DNA from: JBBDJB01 sp040880125
GTDB lineage: Bacteria; Planctomycetota; Planctomycetia; Pirellulales; JBBDJB01
DNA length: 64,000 nucleotides
Reading direction: 5' to 3'
Assembly: GCA_040880125.1 (NCBI GenBank)
Contig: JBBDJB010000054.1
Location: 1-64,000, forward strand
Of this stretch, positions 63,209 through 64,000 are shown one piece after another. The notes under the pieces are model-generated. The model searched no databases and was not told the origin of the DNA. It worked only from the letters and a program-made list of their open reading frames with translations. Position numbers and translations under genes: made by a program. Numbering within the stretch: position 1 is the stretch's first letter; every line of letters starts with the position of its first letter.

Positions 63209-64000
63209 ATGAATCGAACTCTGATATTGGCCGTGGCAGTCGTAGCACTTCTAGCAATCGAGTCCACCGCTCGCGCGCAGATCAACACCGTGGTCGTTCG
63301 CAACCGTGAGGGAGCCGCCACGTCTGATTTCAAGTTCAAAGTATTGCCCTCGCCCACGGCGGAAGACCTGGCCACCAAGGCGACGTTTTCGATCGTCGCC
63401 GGCGAGCGCGATTCCAACGGCGGTGATCTGGAAGTTCTCAACGACGGCCGCCTCCCGGGCGGCGAGGATGATCCGCGTGCGAACTTCTTCTTCGCCGCCG
63501 GCAGCGAGGGCGGGCGGCTGCTGGTCGACCTGGGCCAGCCGGCCAATGTCGAGGCAGTCAACACCTACTCCTGGCACACCGACACCCGCGGTCCGCAGGT
63601 CTACAAGCTCTACGCCGCCGACGGTACAGCCGATGACTTCGAAGCGCAGCCCGCCGCCGACATCGATCCGACCACCGTCGGGTGGCGACAGGTGGCCGAT
63701 GTCGACACGCGTGCGCGCCGCGGCCGCCCCGGCGGGCAGTACGCCGCAAGTATCTTCCGCGCAGACGGGCCGCTGGGACGCTACCGCTATCTGCTGATCG
63801 AGGCTTCCCGCACCGAAGAAGTCGACCTGTTCGGCAATACGTTCTTCAGCGAGATCGACGTCGTCGGCAGCGCGTCGACGGAAGTGGCGGACGCTTCCGA
63901 TCCGGACACCGGCATCACGATCGTGGAGGCCGGCGACGGCAAGTACCAGGTCCGCATCGACACGAGCGACGCTCCCGATCTCACCCGCTGGGCCGCCACG
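63209..64000 (+). CDS. Secreted protein, probable basic secretory protein family, 3' truncated
   Basis: Frame open from ATG at 63209 to the window edge (264 codons, no stop), so the gene continues outside. AAGGAG at 63196-63201 gives a strong ribosome site. The signal peptide LILAVAVVALLAIESTARAQ is followed by NTVVVRNREGAATSDFKFKV. A discoidin-like beta module of about residues 90-215 includes VNTYSWHTDTRGPQVYKLYA and LGRYRYLLIEASRTEEVDLFG. The last visible residues YQVRIDTSDAPDLTRWA look like the start of a basic secretory (BSP) peptidase-like domain. That assignment is from memory of the family and needs the rest of the gene. Confidence 0.65.
   Translation, partial: MNRTLILAVAVVALLAIESTARAQINTVVVRNREGAATSDFKFKVLPSPTAEDLATKATFSIVAGERDSNGGDLEVLNDGRLPGGEDDPRANFFFAAGSEGGRLLVDLGQPANVEAVNTYSWHTDTRGPQVYKLYAADGTADDFEAQPAADIDPTTVGWRQVADVDTRARRGRPGGQYAASIFRADGPLGRYRYLLIEASRTEEVDLFGNTFFSEIDVVGSASTEVADASDPDTGITIVEAGDGKYQVRIDTSDAPDLTRWAAT

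Overview
The window is high-GC DNA from a planctomycete-type bacterium, most likely Pirellulales or a relative. This rests on the gene content: a LEPR-XLL-like secreted giant protein with matrixin and dockerin domains, a Cys-type sulfatase, a DUF4159 protein, PQQ-type propellers, HEAT-repeat secreted proteins and a Lpg1974-type porin. It also rests on spacers packed with short hairpin repeats of the kind I associate with planctomycete genomes. No rRNA, tRNA or CRISPR array was recognised. A 100-N assembly gap lies at 4619-4718 inside a tandem repeat.

Layout. 0.3-8.7 kb (+): argH, a secreted HEAT/receiver-like protein, a repeat array, a sigma-54 activator, then hemX-hemA with overlapping stop and start codons. 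9-11.7 kb (-): MacB-type permease and MacA-type adaptor. 12.3-12.8 kb (+): two very small genes, DUF1328 and a lipoprotein. 12.8-18.1 kb (-): SMP-30 hydrolase, CE15-type esterase, MgtC, and hpt overlapping a glycosyltransferase. 18.3-19 kb (+): an alpha/beta hydrolase. 19.1-26.8 kb (-): kdsD, kdsC and a giant LptA/LptC-like protein (Kdo synthesis and LPS export), class II fructose-bisphosphate aldolase, and a lipoprotein. 27.3-28.4 kb (+): a lower-GC pair, an SDH/Clp-fold serine protease and a small partner. 28.8-33.8 kb (-): TolC, an ABC ATPase (probable partners of the MacAB pair), an epimerase and a coiled-coil lipoprotein. 34.4-43.2 kb (+): porin, matrixin/dockerin giant and sulfatase. 43.6-52.2 kb (-): PQQ-propeller protein and the replication block gyrB, dciA, dnaN, dnaA, nifS, with a candidate origin between dnaN and dnaA. 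52.3-64 kb: hypothetical, scpB with an acidic tail, a TIGR04222-type membrane protein, an orphan, MOSC, DUF4159, a lone CHC2 zinc finger, a PL10-like pectate lyase, a PQQ-dehydrogenase-like protein and a secreted protein cut by the window end.

How the genes fit together. Three themes recur. The first is a chromosome core: replication initiation, clamp, gyrase and ScpB. The second is envelope building: Kdo, LptA/C, tripartite efflux and porin. The third is a secreted polysaccharide-degrading set: CE15 esterase, pectate lyase, sulfatase and propeller enzymes. The most unusual sequence features are the dispersed hairpin families, a 67-bp inverted-repeat element in four copies, a HemX C-terminus apparently made of translated repeats, the low-GC protease pair, and the origin cluster lacking recF with a DnaA that lacks domains I and II.
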